A stretch of 64,000 nucleotides of DNA from JBGAQP01 sp044220635 (GCA_044220635.1 JBGAQP010000009.1:1-64000); one strand, 5' to 3'. Positions 53,957 to 63,357 are shown, counted from the stretch's first letter. Program-made: numbers and translations. The notes: generated from the letters alone by a model not told the origin.

Positions 53957-54310
53957 AAAGCCGATCGCCCGCCGGCTTCCCGGCAGGCGACCTGGCTGTG
54001 CGCCTTGCTTTTTGTAGGGGGCCCCTTTGGAGGGGGCCTGCCGTGGCCGGGAACACCGCACCGGTGGGGGCGGGCCGTGGTGGCCACGAGCCCATCGTCC
54101 GCCGACGCGCCGTCCCCGCCTGTGCGCCAGTTCACAGGCACGGGCCCGGCGGGAATACAGCTGTAATCGAAGGCCGTTTCGCGGCGTTACAACGGTAATC
54201 GCGCGAGATGGCCCGCTTCCGGCTCGCGCGAAACCCGGTTCCGCGCAACCCGGGCGGACGCTTCCGCCCTCGGGTTCGCAGGCCCCCCGAAATGCCGCAG
54301 AATCCGCCCC
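53957..54310. other. Non-coding gap between metG and the GGQ-protein gene
   Basis: I support no gene in these 354 bases. A stem GCC-GCCGG / CCGGC-GGC lies just past the metG stop (about 53965-53990), with TTTTT some 20 bases later, so it is not a classical terminator. Near 54156-54165 there is a perfect palindrome TACAGCTGTA, and at 54187-54198 TTACAACGGTAA; both continue with TCG and are 32 bases apart, so they may be a pair of binding sites ahead of the next gene. Confidence 0.5.
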
Positions 54311-54682
54311 ATGCCCCGGCTCGCCCCGCTTCGCCCCCCGCCCTACAGCACCGAGCGCGAAGTGCTCGAGCGTGAAGTCCAGGTCGAGGTGTTCCGCGCC
54401 TCGGGTCCCGGCGGCCAGCACGTGAACCGGACGGAGTCGGCGCTGCGCCTCACGCACCCGCCCTCGGGCGTGGTCGTGATCTCGCAGGACACCCGCAGCC
54501 AGCTGCGCAACCGCGAGATCGCCTTCGAGCGCCTGATCGAGCGGCTGCGCCGCCTCAACCACGTGCCGAAGAAGCGCGTGGCCACGAAGCCGACCAGGGC
54601 CTCGCGGGAGCGGCGCATCGAGGCGAAGAAGCGCCGCGGCGCCGCCAAGGGCTCCCGGGGCCGGGTGCGCGGCGATGAGTGA
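54311..54682 (+). CDS. GGQ-domain peptide chain release factor-like protein
   Basis: A 123-residue protein with the peptidyl-tRNA hydrolysis motif SGPGGQHVNRTESALRL, the catalytic GGQ at about residue 34. It lacks the codon-reading domains of RF1/RF2. The basic C-terminal tail (KKRVATKPTRASRERR then EAKKRRGAAKGSRGRVR) resembles the mRNA-channel tail of ArfB, which rescues stalled ribosomes. The GGQ region itself looks closer to RF than to ArfB. So a stop-codon-independent ribosome rescue factor is likely; the exact subfamily is open. The acylphosphatase gene overlaps its 3' end by eight bases. Confidence 0.85.
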   Translation: MPRLAPLRPPPYSTEREVLEREVQVEVFRASGPGGQHVNRTESALRLTHPPSGVVVISQDTRSQLRNREIAFERLIERLRRLNHVPKKRVATKPTRASRERRIEAKKRRGAAKGSRGRVRGDE

Positions 54683-54959
54683 ATCGCGGGTGACGCTGCG
54701 GCTCGTGGTCCACGGGCGCGTCCAGGGCGTGTGGTACCGCGAGGCGATGCGCGTCGAGGCCGAGCGCCTCGGGGTGACGGGCTGGGTCCGCAACCGCCTC
54801 GACGGGACCGTGGAGGCGATGGTCCACGGCAGGCGGGAGGCGGTCGAGGCGATCGTCGCCTGGGCGCGGCGCGGGCCCGAGGCCGCGCGGGTCACGGGAC
54901 TCGAGTCCTCGCCCGCGACCGGGGAGTTTCCCGCCTTCGAGAAGCGGCCCACGGCCTAG
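54675..54959 (+). CDS. acyP: Acylphosphatase
   Basis: A 94-residue protein that hydrolyses acyl phosphates such as acetyl phosphate. GRVQGVWYREAM contains the substrate-binding Arg, and GWVRNRLDGTVEAMVHG the catalytic Asn. Both are intact. The start overlaps the release-factor-like gene by eight bases, so the two are translationally coupled. It is convergent with dnaE 13 bases away. Confidence 0.94.
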   Translation: MSESRVTLRLVVHGRVQGVWYREAMRVEAERLGVTGWVRNRLDGTVEAMVHGRREAVEAIVAWARRGPEAARVTGLESSPATGEFPAFEKRPTA

Positions 54960-54972
54960 GGACCGTGGCGGC

Positions 54973-57900
54973 TCAGTAGACGATCTCGACGTTCTTCTCG
55001 TCGAGCCACTCGGCGAGCGATTCGAGCAGCGGCCCGGAAACCTTCACGCGGCACTGGTCGGGCAGGCGGATGTCGCATTCGCCGTCCGCGTTGCGGTAGT
55101 GGATCGACACGGGGCACTGGCCCCCCGCGTACTGGGCGAGGAGCGCGCGCAGCTTCGCCGAGTCGGCCTGCCCGTTGATCGAAAGCCGCAGGAGCCGCGC
55201 GTGGGCGCTGCGCAGCTCCGCGATGTCCATGATGCGCTCCGCCGTCACCCGCAGCCCCCCGGAGAAATCGTCCTGCGAGACGCGGCCCTGGACGACCACG
55301 ACCTGGTCTTCCTGGATCACCGCGCGCTTGTCCTGGAAGAGCTCGCCGAAGACCACCACCTCGACGCGCGCCGTGCCGTCGTCGAGCGTGAGCACGGCCA
55401 TGCGGCCGCGCCGCGAGTTGCGCACCGCGACCCCGTAGATGACGCCGGCGAGCATCACCGGCTCGTTGGCCGGCTGGAGCTGCGCGAGCGGCGTGCGGGC
55501 GAAGCGTCGCAGCTCGTCACGCACCGCCGTGAAGGGATGGCCGCTCAGGTAGAAGCCCAGGCTCTGCTTCTCGGCAAGCAGGCGCTCCCGCTCGGACCAG
55601 GGGGCGACCCGCGCGAGCTCGAAGGCGCCCGATGCGCCGGCCTCGGAGCCGCCGAAGAGGTTCGTCTGCTGGGCGAACTGCGCGCCGTGCTCGGCCGCCT
55701 CGAGCGCGGAGGCGAGCGAGGCGGCGAGCGCGGCGCGGTTCGGCTCGACCGAGTCGAAGGCCCCGGCGCGGATCAGGGCCTCCATGGCGCGGCGGTTGAC
55801 GACGCGCCGGTCGACGCGCCGGCAGAAGTCGGCGAGGTCGCGGAAGGGACCGTCCGCCTCGCGGGCCGCGACGATCGCGGTGATCGCCTGCTCCCCGGTG
55901 CCCTTCACCGCGCCCAGCCCGTAGCGGATGCGCGACGCGTCGACGGGCTGGAAGCGATACCCGCAGGCATTGATGTCGGGGGGCTCGACGACGAGGCGGT
56001 TGCGCTTCGCGTCGTCGTGGAGGACCTGGACCTTGTCGGTATCGTTCATGACCGCCGAGAGGTTGGCCGCCATGAACGCCGCCGGATGGTGGGCCTTGAG
56101 CCACGCCGTCTGGTAGGCGACGAGCGCGTAGGCCGCGGAGTGCGACTTGTTGAAGCCGTATCCCGCGAACTTCTCCATCTGGTCGAAGAGCAGCGTCGCC
56201 TTCTTCTCGGCGAGCCCGCGCTCGGTCGCGCCCTTGAGGAACACCTCCCGCTGCTGGGCCATCTCCTCGGCCTTCTTCTTGCCCATCGCGCGGCGCAGGA
56301 GGTCCGCGCCCCCGAGCGTGTAGCCGCCGATCACCTGCGCGATCGTCATCACCTGCTCCTGGTAGGTCATGACGCCGTAGGTGGGCTCGAGGATCTCCTT
56401 GAGGCGCGGGTCGAGGTACTCCCAGCGCGTCTTGCCATGCTTGCGGTCGATGAATTCGGGGATGAGGTCCATCGGCCCCGGGCGGTAGAGCGCGTTCAAG
56501 GCGATGAGGTCCTCGAGCCGGTCGGGGCGCGCCTTCATGATGAGGTCGCGCATCCCGCGCGATTCGAACTGGAAGATCGCCACGGTGTTGCCGGAGGAGA
56601 ACACCTTGTAGGCGGCCGGGTCGTCGAGCGCGATCGCCTGGATGTCGAAACCGGGCTGCGCGAGCGCGCGGATGTGGCGCTCGCTCTCGGCGATGATCGT
56701 GAGCGTGGTGAGCCCGAGGAAGTCGAACTTCACGAGCCCGACCTTCTCCACGTCGTCCTTGTCGAACTGGCTCACCGTGGCGGTGGAACCCTCGGCGCAG
56801 TAGAGGGGCGCGAAGTCCGTGAGCCTGCCCGGCGCGATCAGCACGCCGCCCGCGTGCATGCCGACGTTGCGGGCGAGCCCCTCGAGCGCGCGGGCGAGCC
56901 CCATCAGCTCGCGCACCTCCTCCTCGCCCTCCACGAGCGCCTTGAGCTGCGGCTCGACCTCGAGCGCCCTTTCGAGCGTCATGCCGAGCTCGAAGGGGAT
57001 GAGCTTCGCGATCCGGTCGACCTCCCCGTAGGGCATGCCGAGCACGCGACCGACGTCGCGCACCACGGCCTTGGCCGCCATCGTCCCGAAGGTGGCGATC
57101 TGCGCCACGCTCTCGGCGCCGTACTTGCGGCGCACGTAGTCGATGACGCGATCGCGCCCGTCCTGGCAGAAGTCGATGTCGAAGTCGGGCATCGACACGC
57201 GTTCCGGGTTCAGGAAACGCTCGAAGAGCAGCTCGTAGCGCAGGGGATCGAGGCCGGTGATGCCGAGCGCGAAGGCGACCAGCGAGCCCGCTCCCGAGCC
57301 GCGCCCCGGCCCCACGGGCACCCCGTGGTCCTTGGCCCAGTTGATGAAGTCCGCGACGATGAGGAAGTAGCCCGGGAAGCCCATCTGCACGATGGTCCTC
57401 ACCTCGTACTCGAGGCGCTCGCGGTAGCGCGGGCGCGCGGCCTCGCGAGCGGCGGCATCCGGATAGAGCGCCTCGAGGTGCCGCTCGAGCCCGGCGAGGG
57501 CCTGGCTGCGCAGGTACTCCTCGATGGACTCCCCGCCCGGCGTCGGGAAGTCCGGCAGCCGGCTCTTGCCCAGCGCGAACTCGAAGCTGCAGCGACGCGC
57601 GATCTCGACCGCGTTCTCGAGCGCCTCGGGGAGGTCGGCGAAGAGATCGGCCATCTCCGCGGCGCTCTTGAAGTACTGCGAGGGGGCGAACTCCTTTGGG
57701 CGCCTCGGGTCGCCCAGCACGTAGCCCTGGGCGATGCACACCCGCGCCTCGTGGGCGCGGAAATCGCCGGGCTTCACGAACTGCACGGGGTGTGTGGCGA
57801 CGACCGGCAGCCCCAGGCGCCCGGCGAGCGCCACCGCGGCGCGGACGTGGGGCTCGCTGCGCGCGGGATCGGCGCGCTGCACCTCGAGGTAGAAGGCGCC

Positions 57901-58386
57901 CGGGAAGTCCTCCGCCCAGGCCCGGGCGGACGCCTCGGCCGCGCCCGCGTTGCCCGCCACGAGGGCCGCGCCCACGTCGCCCGCTTCCGCCCCCGAGAGC
58001 ACGATGAGGCCGCCCTGCCCCCGGAACCACTCGCGCCGGACCTCGGCGCGGCCGCGCCACATGTTCTCGACGTAGGCCCGGGTGAGCAGCGCGCACAGCG
58101 CGAGGTAGCCCGCCCGGTCGCGCACGAGCACGGCGACGCGGTACGGCTGGTCGCGGCTGCGCTCGTTGGTGACCCAGAGCTCGCAGCCGATCACGGGCTG
58201 CACGCCGGCCGCGCGTGCCGCCTGGAAGAACTTGATCGCGCCGAAGAGGTTGGCCGCGTCCGTGATCGCGAGCGCGGGCATGCCGTCGGCTGCCGCGGCC
58301 TCGACGGCGTCGTCCACGCGCGCCATGCCATCGACGATCGAGTACTCGGTGTGCAGTCGCAGGTGGACGAAGCGGGGAGGAGCCAT
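54973..58386 (-). CDS. dnaE: DNA polymerase III alpha subunit
   Basis: A 1137-residue replicative polymerase (C-family). It opens with the PHP domain RFVHLRLHTEYSIVDGMARV, has the catalytic palm motifs including PDFDIDFCQDGRDRVIDYV (two metal-binding Asp), the finger region with GPGRGSGAGSLVAFALGITGLDP, and a C-terminal OB domain (AGVIYGVAVRNSRRGRMAVLTLDDGTARVEVVVFGE). The length suits DnaE1 rather than the imuC error-prone type. The start ATG at 58386 is clear. No GAAC-N4-GTTC box is seen upstream, so SOS control is not expected. Confidence 0.97.
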   Translation of the reverse strand: MAPPRFVHLRLHTEYSIVDGMARVDDAVEAAAADGMPALAITDAANLFGAIKFFQAARAAGVQPVIGCELWVTNERSRDQPYRVAVLVRDRAGYLALCALLTRAYVENMWRGRAEVRREWFRGQGGLIVLSGAEAGDVGAALVAGNAGAAEASARAWAEDFPGAFYLEVQRADPARSEPHVRAAVALAGRLGLPVVATHPVQFVKPGDFRAHEARVCIAQGYVLGDPRRPKEFAPSQYFKSAAEMADLFADLPEALENAVEIARRCSFEFALGKSRLPDFPTPGGESIEEYLRSQALAGLERHLEALYPDAAAREAARPRYRERLEYEVRTIVQMGFPGYFLIVADFINWAKDHGVPVGPGRGSGAGSLVAFALGITGLDPLRYELLFERFLNPERVSMPDFDIDFCQDGRDRVIDYVRRKYGAESVAQIATFGTMAAKAVVRDVGRVLGMPYGEVDRIAKLIPFELGMTLERALEVEPQLKALVEGEEEVRELMGLARALEGLARNVGMHAGGVLIAPGRLTDFAPLYCAEGSTATVSQFDKDDVEKVGLVKFDFLGLTTLTIIAESERHIRALAQPGFDIQAIALDDPAAYKVFSSGNTVAIFQFESRGMRDLIMKARPDRLEDLIALNALYRPGPMDLIPEFIDRKHGKTRWEYLDPRLKEILEPTYGVMTYQEQVMTIAQVIGGYTLGGADLLRRAMGKKKAEEMAQQREVFLKGATERGLAEKKATLLFDQMEKFAGYGFNKSHSAAYALVAYQTAWLKAHHPAAFMAANLSAVMNDTDKVQVLHDDAKRNRLVVEPPDINACGYRFQPVDASRIRYGLGAVKGTGEQAITAIVAAREADGPFRDLADFCRRVDRRVVNRRAMEALIRAGAFDSVEPNRAALAASLASALEAAEHGAQFAQQTNLFGGSEAGASGAFELARVAPWSERERLLAEKQSLGFYLSGHPFTAVRDELRRFARTPLAQLQPANEPVMLAGVIYGVAVRNSRRGRMAVLTLDDGTARVEVVVFGELFQDKRAVIQEDQVVVVQGRVSQDDFSGGLRVTAERIMDIAELRSAHARLLRLSINGQADSAKLRALLAQYAGGQCPVSIHYRNADGECDIRLPDQCRVKVSGPLLESLAEWLDEKNVEIVY

Positions 58387-58438
58387 TGCGGAGCAAGCGT
58401 TTCGGCAGCGGGAAAATTCTACACCGCCCGCGCCGGTT

Positions 58439-58903
58439 TCAGGCCTGGCGTCGGTCGGCGAAGAAGCCCCTGAGGAGCGCGCCGCAGTCCGCGGCGAGCA
58501 ACCCGCCCTCGAAGGCGGTCTGGTGGTTGAGCCGCGCGTTGGCCGCGAGGTCGACCGCGCCGCCGCAGGCCCCGGTCTTGGGGTCGGGCGCGCCGAAGAC
58601 CACGCGCGCGAGGCGCGCGTGCAGCATCGCGCCGACGCACATCGCGCAGGGCTCGAGCGTCACGTAGAGCTCGCAGCCGGTGAGGCGGTAGTTGCCCAGG
58701 CGCACGGCCGCCTCGCGCAGGGCGACCACCTCCGCGTGGGCCGTGGGGTCGGCCGCGCCGATCGGCCGGTTGAAGCCCCGGCCCACGATCTCGCCCCCGC
58801 ACACGACGACGGCGCCCACGGGCACCTCGCCGGCGGCGGCGCCATCCCGGGCGAGCGCCAGCGCCTCGCGCATGAACGCCTCGTCGCGGGCCTCCGCAGG
58901 CAT
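58439..58903 (-). CDS. tadA: tRNA-specific adenosine deaminase
   Basis: A 154-residue zinc deaminase that changes A34 to inosine in tRNA-Arg(ACG). The zinc site is TAHAEVVALREA plus PCAMCVGAM. The C-terminal tail is usual for bacterial TadA. The ATG overlaps the stop of the aminotransferase gene by one base (TGATG). It lies 52 bases ahead of dnaE. Confidence 0.95.
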   Translation of the reverse strand: MPAEARDEAFMREALALARDGAAAGEVPVGAVVVCGGEIVGRGFNRPIGAADPTAHAEVVALREAAVRLGNYRLTGCELYVTLEPCAMCVGAMLHARLARVVFGAPDPKTGACGGAVDLAANARLNHQTAFEGGLLAADCGALLRGFFADRRQA

Positions 58904-60300
58904 CAGGCGCGCTCCTCGGCGAGGCAGTCCTCGAGGATACCGAGCGCCCGGTCCATGTCCGCGGCACCCGTGACGAGCGGCGGGGTGAGCGTGAGGACAT
59001 TGCCCATCGTCGTCTTGAACGAGAGCCCGCGGTCGAGCGCGCGGTAGAGGACGCGCTCGGCGGCGTCGTTCGCGGGCGCGCGGCTTTCGCGGTCGGTGAC
59101 GAGCTCCACGCCGAGCAGGAACCCGCGCCCGCGCACGTCGCCGACGACGGGGAAGCGTCCGCGCCAGCCCGCCATGCGCTCGAGCGCCCGGGCACCCACG
59201 CGCGCGGCGTTCTCCACGAGGCCTTCCTCGTCGATCACGGCGAGCGTGGCGAGCGCCGCCGCAGCGGTCACCGGGTTCTTCTCGTGGGTGTAGTGCCCGA
59301 AGGCGTAGTCGCCCGCCACGTCGAGGCCTTCGCGGCAGACGACCGCGGCGATCGGCAGGACGCCGCCGCCGAGCGCCTTGCCGAGCACCAGGATGTCGGG
59401 CGCGACGCCCTCGTGCTCGCAGGCGAGGAAGCGGCCGGTCTTGCCGAGCCCCGTGGGAATCTCGTCGAAGACGAGGAGCGTGCCGTGCGCGTCGCAGGCC
59501 TCGCGCACGGCCTGCCAGAATCCGGGCGGTGGCAGGTAAGGCACGGCCCGGGCGGGCTCGGCGACCACGGCCGCGACGTCGCGCTCGCGCTCGAGAACGT
59601 AGCCGACCATCTTGGCGCAGGCGAGCGAGCAGGTCTCGAGGGGAGGATTCCCGTCCGGCCCGGTGCGGTAGCCGTAGGCGCAGCGATAGCACGCGAAGGG
59701 CGCCACGTGCTCCGCGCCCGGAAGCAGCGGCCCGATGGGGCCGGAGCGGAAGAGCGACTCCCCGCCCACGCTCGCCGCGCCGAAGCCCGCGCCGTGGAAC
59801 GCGTCCCAGAAGGAGATCGTCTTGAAGCGGCCGGTGGCCGCGCGCGCCACCTTCAGCGCCACCTCGAGGGCGTCGGAGCCGCCTGTGGTGAAGAGCACCT
59901 TGCCGCGCGCGAAGGGTGCGCGCGCGACCAGCGCCTCGGCGAGCTCGACGGAGCGCTCGCAGGTGAAGCGCCGCGGCGCGAAGGAGAGCTCCTCGAGCTG
60001 CCGGCGGATCGCGGCGAGCACGCGCGGGTGGGCGTATCCGACGTGGTGGACGTTGTTGCCGTGGAAATCCATGTAGCGCCGGCCGGCGCTGTCCTCGATC
60101 CAGATCCCCTCGGCCCTGGCGATGGCGTTGAGACAGGGGGTGGAGACCGACTGGTGCAGGAAGGCCGCCGCGTCGCGGGCGAGCAGCTCGCGCGTCGCTT
60201 CATCGAGGCGCCGCGACTGCCACTGGGCGCGGCGCGCGCCGGTGTTGACGTCGCCCTCCCCGGGCGCGGGGCCGCCGCGCGCGCCGGGGGCCCGCGTCAC
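58903..60300 (-). CDS. Class III PLP aminotransferase/lyase with Cys-rich insert
   Basis: A 465-residue fold-type I PLP enzyme. The family landmarks GGSDALEVALKVARAATGR, VFDEIPTGLGKTGRF and the PLP lysine in ILVLGKALGGGVLP are intact, so it is catalytically competent. Near residue 205 it carries a Cys-rich insert CYRCAYGYRTGPDGNPPLETCSLACAK, with four cysteines, which I recall from a subgroup of class III enzymes handling unusual amines, but I cannot name the substrate. It overlaps dctM by four bases, so it is cotranscribed with the TRAP transporter and probably processes its substrate. Confidence 0.82.
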   Translation of the reverse strand: MTRAPGARGGPAPGEGDVNTGARRAQWQSRRLDEATRELLARDAAAFLHQSVSTPCLNAIARAEGIWIEDSAGRRYMDFHGNNVHHVGYAHPRVLAAIRRQLEELSFAPRRFTCERSVELAEALVARAPFARGKVLFTTGGSDALEVALKVARAATGRFKTISFWDAFHGAGFGAASVGGESLFRSGPIGPLLPGAEHVAPFACYRCAYGYRTGPDGNPPLETCSLACAKMVGYVLERERDVAAVVAEPARAVPYLPPPGFWQAVREACDAHGTLLVFDEIPTGLGKTGRFLACEHEGVAPDILVLGKALGGGVLPIAAVVCREGLDVAGDYAFGHYTHEKNPVTAAAALATLAVIDEEGLVENAARVGARALERMAGWRGRFPVVGDVRGRGFLLGVELVTDRESRAPANDAAERVLYRALDRGLSFKTTMGNVLTLTPPLVTGAADMDRALGILEDCLAEERA

Positions 60301-61664
60301 GGGCCGCCGCCCGAGTACATCTGCTTCGGAAGCCAGGTCACCAGCTCGGGGAACCAGAAGACCAGCGCCACCGCGATCAGCTGGATGACGACGAACGGAA
60401 CCACGCCCCGATAGATGTCACGGGTCGTGACCACCTTGGGCGCGACGCCCTTGACGTAGAAGAGCGTAAACCCCACCGGCGGCGTGAGGAAGGAGGTCTG
60501 AAGGCACACCGCGAAGAGAACCACGAACCAGATCAGGTCGAACCCGAGGTTCTTCACCACGGGAGCCACCAGCGGCAGGATGATCAGGGTGATTTCCAGC
60601 CAGTCGAGGAAGAACCCGGCGAGGAAGGCGATGAACAGGATGAAGACGACGAGCGCTTCCTTGCCGAGCGGAAGGCCGTGCAGCACGTGGGAGACGAACT
60701 CGTCGCCCCCCAGCGCGCGCAGGATCAGCGCGAAGGCGTTCGCCCCAACGAAGAGGCCGAAGATGAACGCCGTGGTGAGCATCGTCTCGCGCGAGACCGC
60801 GCGCACGACGGACCAGCTGAGCTTGCGGTTCACCGCGGCGAGGATCGTGGCGCCCGCGGCGCCGAGCCCCGAGGCTTCCGTGGGCGTGGCGATCCCGCCG
60901 AAGATCGACCCCAGGACCGCGAGGATGAGGAAGGCGGGCGGCACGACCGCGAGCAGCGTCCCCTTGAGATCCTCCCACGTGATGGCCGGTCCCGGAGGCG
61001 GTGCCGGAGCGACATGGGGCCTGAAGTGGGCGATCGCCACGATGTAGGCGATGTACATCAGCCCCATCATCACGCCCGGGACGACGGCGCCCATGAAGAG
61101 GTCGCCCACCGCGAGCGAGAGCTGGTCCGCCATGATGACGAGCATGATGCTCGGCGGGATGAGGATGCCCAGCGTCCCGGCGCCCGCGATCACCCCGGCG
61201 CCCAGCTCCCGGGAGTAGCCGCGCTCGAGCATGATCGGGAAGGCGAGCGTGCAAAGCAGCACGACCGAGGCGCCGACGATGCCCGTGGACGCCGCGAGGA
61301 GCAGCCCGATGATCACCACCGTGATCGCGAGCCCGCCGCGCAGCCGTCCGAAGACCTTGACGAAGTTCGTCATCAGGTTCTCCGCGACCCCCGAGCGGTC
61401 GAGCATCAGGCCCATGAAGACGAAATTCGGCAGGGCCACCAGCACCCAGTTCGACATCACCGCCCAGACGCGGTCGACGATGATCGTGAGGCTGCCGTAG
61501 TTCTTGAGGAGGAAGGTGTCGTAGCCCAGGCTGTTGAGCAGCAGCCCGATCGCCGTGAACCACAGGGCGATGCCGCCCATGATCCAGGCGATCGGATAGC
61601 CCGTGAAGATGAGGGCCACGAAACCCAGGAACATCGCGATGACGAGAAGCTCGTAGAGCTCCAT
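60297..61664 (-). CDS. dctM: TRAP transporter large permease
   Basis: A 455-residue DctM-type permease with about 12 membrane segments. It has AGAGTLGILIPPSIMLVIM, the second-repeat counterpart FLDWLEITLIILPLVAPVV and the GLPLGKEALVVF stretch. It uses a sodium or proton gradient to import an organic acid or amine. Gene order on the minus strand is dctP-dctQ-dctM. The ATG is 9 bases behind dctQ. Confidence 0.93.
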   Translation of the reverse strand: MELYELLVIAMFLGFVALIFTGYPIAWIMGGIALWFTAIGLLLNSLGYDTFLLKNYGSLTIIVDRVWAVMSNWVLVALPNFVFMGLMLDRSGVAENLMTNFVKVFGRLRGGLAITVVIIGLLLAASTGIVGASVVLLCTLAFPIMLERGYSRELGAGVIAGAGTLGILIPPSIMLVIMADQLSLAVGDLFMGAVVPGVMMGLMYIAYIVAIAHFRPHVAPAPPPGPAITWEDLKGTLLAVVPPAFLILAVLGSIFGGIATPTEASGLGAAGATILAAVNRKLSWSVVRAVSRETMLTTAFIFGLFVGANAFALILRALGGDEFVSHVLHGLPLGKEALVVFILFIAFLAGFFLDWLEITLIILPLVAPVVKNLGFDLIWFVVLFAVCLQTSFLTPPVGFTLFYVKGVAPKVVTTRDIYRGVVPFVVIQLIAVALVFWFPELVTWLPKQMYSGGGP

Positions 61665-61673
61665 GGGCCGGCC

Positions 61674-62273
61674 TCAGCGCCCGTCGCCCGGCTCGTGCGG
61701 CCGGGGGAAGTTGAAGAGGAGCGTGGTGCAGCGCGAAAGCCGCGACACGGCCGAGAGCACCAGCAGCGACGCGGCGATGGTGATGAAGGACTTGAGGATC
61801 CAGCGGTGCGAAAGCCCTCCGGGCGCCGCGGAGACCTCGTTGAAATCCCACGCCGACTTCGCGTAGGGGATGCCCTCGATCGCGATGATGAGCACGAAGG
61901 GGAGCATGAAGGTCGCGAGCCCGACCATCTCGATCCAGGCCCGCGTGCGCAGGGACCAGCGCTCCGCGAGGACGTCCACGCGCACGTGGCGGTCCACGTC
62001 GGCCGCGTACGACAGGCCGATCATGAAGCCGACCGCGTAGATGTGCCACTGGATCTCCTCGAACATGATCGAGCCGCGCCCGAAGCCGTAGCGCAGCACG
62101 ACCTGCAGGACCACGACGGCGACCAGCAGCGGCCAGAGCCACGAGGCCGCGTGGCCCGCGGCCGCGATCAGGGCGTCGATCTTGACCGAGAAGCGGTTGC
62201 GCGGGAGGACCAGCGGCCCCCCCGCGATCCCGGCCAGTGGATTGGCTTCCTCCTCCTCGAGAGGCCGTTCCAC
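61674..62273 (-). CDS. dctQ: TRAP transporter small permease
   Basis: A 199-residue four-segment membrane protein, the DctQ type. EEIQWHIYAVGFMIGLSYAADVDRHVRVDV is the conserved second-third segment region of the family. The soluble N-terminal 30 residues are longer than in many DctQ. It is 10 bases behind dctP. Confidence 0.9.
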   Translation of the reverse strand: MERPLEEEEANPLAGIAGGPLVLPRNRFSVKIDALIAAAGHAASWLWPLLVAVVVLQVVLRYGFGRGSIMFEEIQWHIYAVGFMIGLSYAADVDRHVRVDVLAERWSLRTRAWIEMVGLATFMLPFVLIIAIEGIPYAKSAWDFNEVSAAPGGLSHRWILKSFITIAASLLVLSAVSRLSRCTTLLFNFPRPHEPGDGR

Positions 62274-62283
62274 CGCCGCAGCC

Positions 62284-63357
62284 TCAGTTCTTCCAGTCGC
62301 GCGGCAGGTAGCCCAGCTCCTTCCAGAGCTTGTGCTGCTTCTGGAAGGCGATCTGCGAGTCGTAGACCTTCTTGAACATCGGGTCCTTCGCGGACTCCTC
62401 GGCCATCACCTCGGCGGAGGCCTTCTGGAAGGCCTTCAGGACCGCGTCGGGCAGCTTCACCGCCTTGACGCCTTCCTTCTGGAACTTCTGGATGACCGGC
62501 GCCTGGAGCGCCTCGGCCTTCGCGATCGCCATGGTCACGCCCGCGGTGCACGCCGTCTCGATCATCGCCTGCGTGTCGGGCTTCAGGCTGTCCCACGCCT
62601 TCTTGTGCACGTAGAGGTACTGCGACGTCGAGGGCTGGTGCCAGCCCGGCAGGTGGTAGAACTTCGCCACCTTGTAGAAGCCGAGCTGCTCGTCCACCGT
62701 CGGCAGCGAGAACTCGGTGCCGTCGAGCACGCCCTTCTCGAGCGCCTGGAAGAGCTCGCCCGCGGGCAGGAGTGTCACCGACATCCCGGCCTTCTGCGCG
62801 ACCTTGCCGCCGAGCCCCGCGGCGCGGAACTTCAGGCCCTTCAGCTGCTCGACGCTCTTGATCTCGAACTTGAACCACCCTGCGGCCTCGGGACCGATCG
62901 TCCCGCAGAAGATGGGCACGACGTTGTGCGGCGCGTAGAGCTCGCGCACGAGCTTGTCGCCGCCGCCGAAGTAGTACCAGGCGATGTATTCGTCGGGCTC
63001 GAGGCCGAAGGGCGTGGCCCCGAAAAGGGCGGACGCCGGGAGCTTGCCGATCTCGTAGCCCATCCAGGTGTAGCCCGCCTCGACCTTGCCGGCGCTCACG
63101 TTGTCGAAGACGGCGAGCGCCGGGATGAGCTTGCCCGGCTCCTGCACCGAGAGCTTGATCGCGCCCCCGCTCATCTTGTCGAGGATGTTCGCGACCCAGG
63201 GCATGGTGTCGCCCAGCGCCGTCAGGTTCGAGCCGAAGGCCATGGGCACGGCCCAGCGGATGCGGTCCACGGCCTCCGCCGTTCCGGCCGCGAGCGTTCC
63301 TAGGGCGAACGCGGCGGTGGCGGCGATCGATGCAAGCTTCCTCTTCGGGTTCTTCAT
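62284..63357 (-). CDS. dctP: TRAP transporter substrate-binding protein
   Basis: A 357-residue periplasmic receptor. The signal peptide ends AAGTAEA-VDR, and the mature form has the DctP pattern including KFRAAGLGGKVAQKAGMSV with the carboxylate-binding Arg, and LPAGELFQALEKGVLDGTE. The residue pattern is that of the mannitol/chloroaromatic-type subgroup (TakP/DctP7 like). The ligand is not certain. The ATG at 63357 follows a strong AGGAGGA site. Confidence 0.93.
   Translation of the reverse strand: MKNPKRKLASIAATAAFALGTLAAGTAEAVDRIRWAVPMAFGSNLTALGDTMPWVANILDKMSGGAIKLSVQEPGKLIPALAVFDNVSAGKVEAGYTWMGYEIGKLPASALFGATPFGLEPDEYIAWYYFGGGDKLVRELYAPHNVVPIFCGTIGPEAAGWFKFEIKSVEQLKGLKFRAAGLGGKVAQKAGMSVTLLPAGELFQALEKGVLDGTEFSLPTVDEQLGFYKVAKFYHLPGWHQPSTSQYLYVHKKAWDSLKPDTQAMIETACTAGVTMAIAKAEALQAPVIQKFQKEGVKAVKLPDAVLKAFQKASAEVMAEESAKDPMFKKVYDSQIAFQKQHKLWKELGYLPRDWKN

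Noticed and set aside
55099..58473. A 1124-codon plus-strand open frame opposite dnaE
   Set aside because: Same antisense effect in G+C-rich DNA; the composition is Arg/His/Asp/Val-rich noise and the dnaE frame is beyond doubt.
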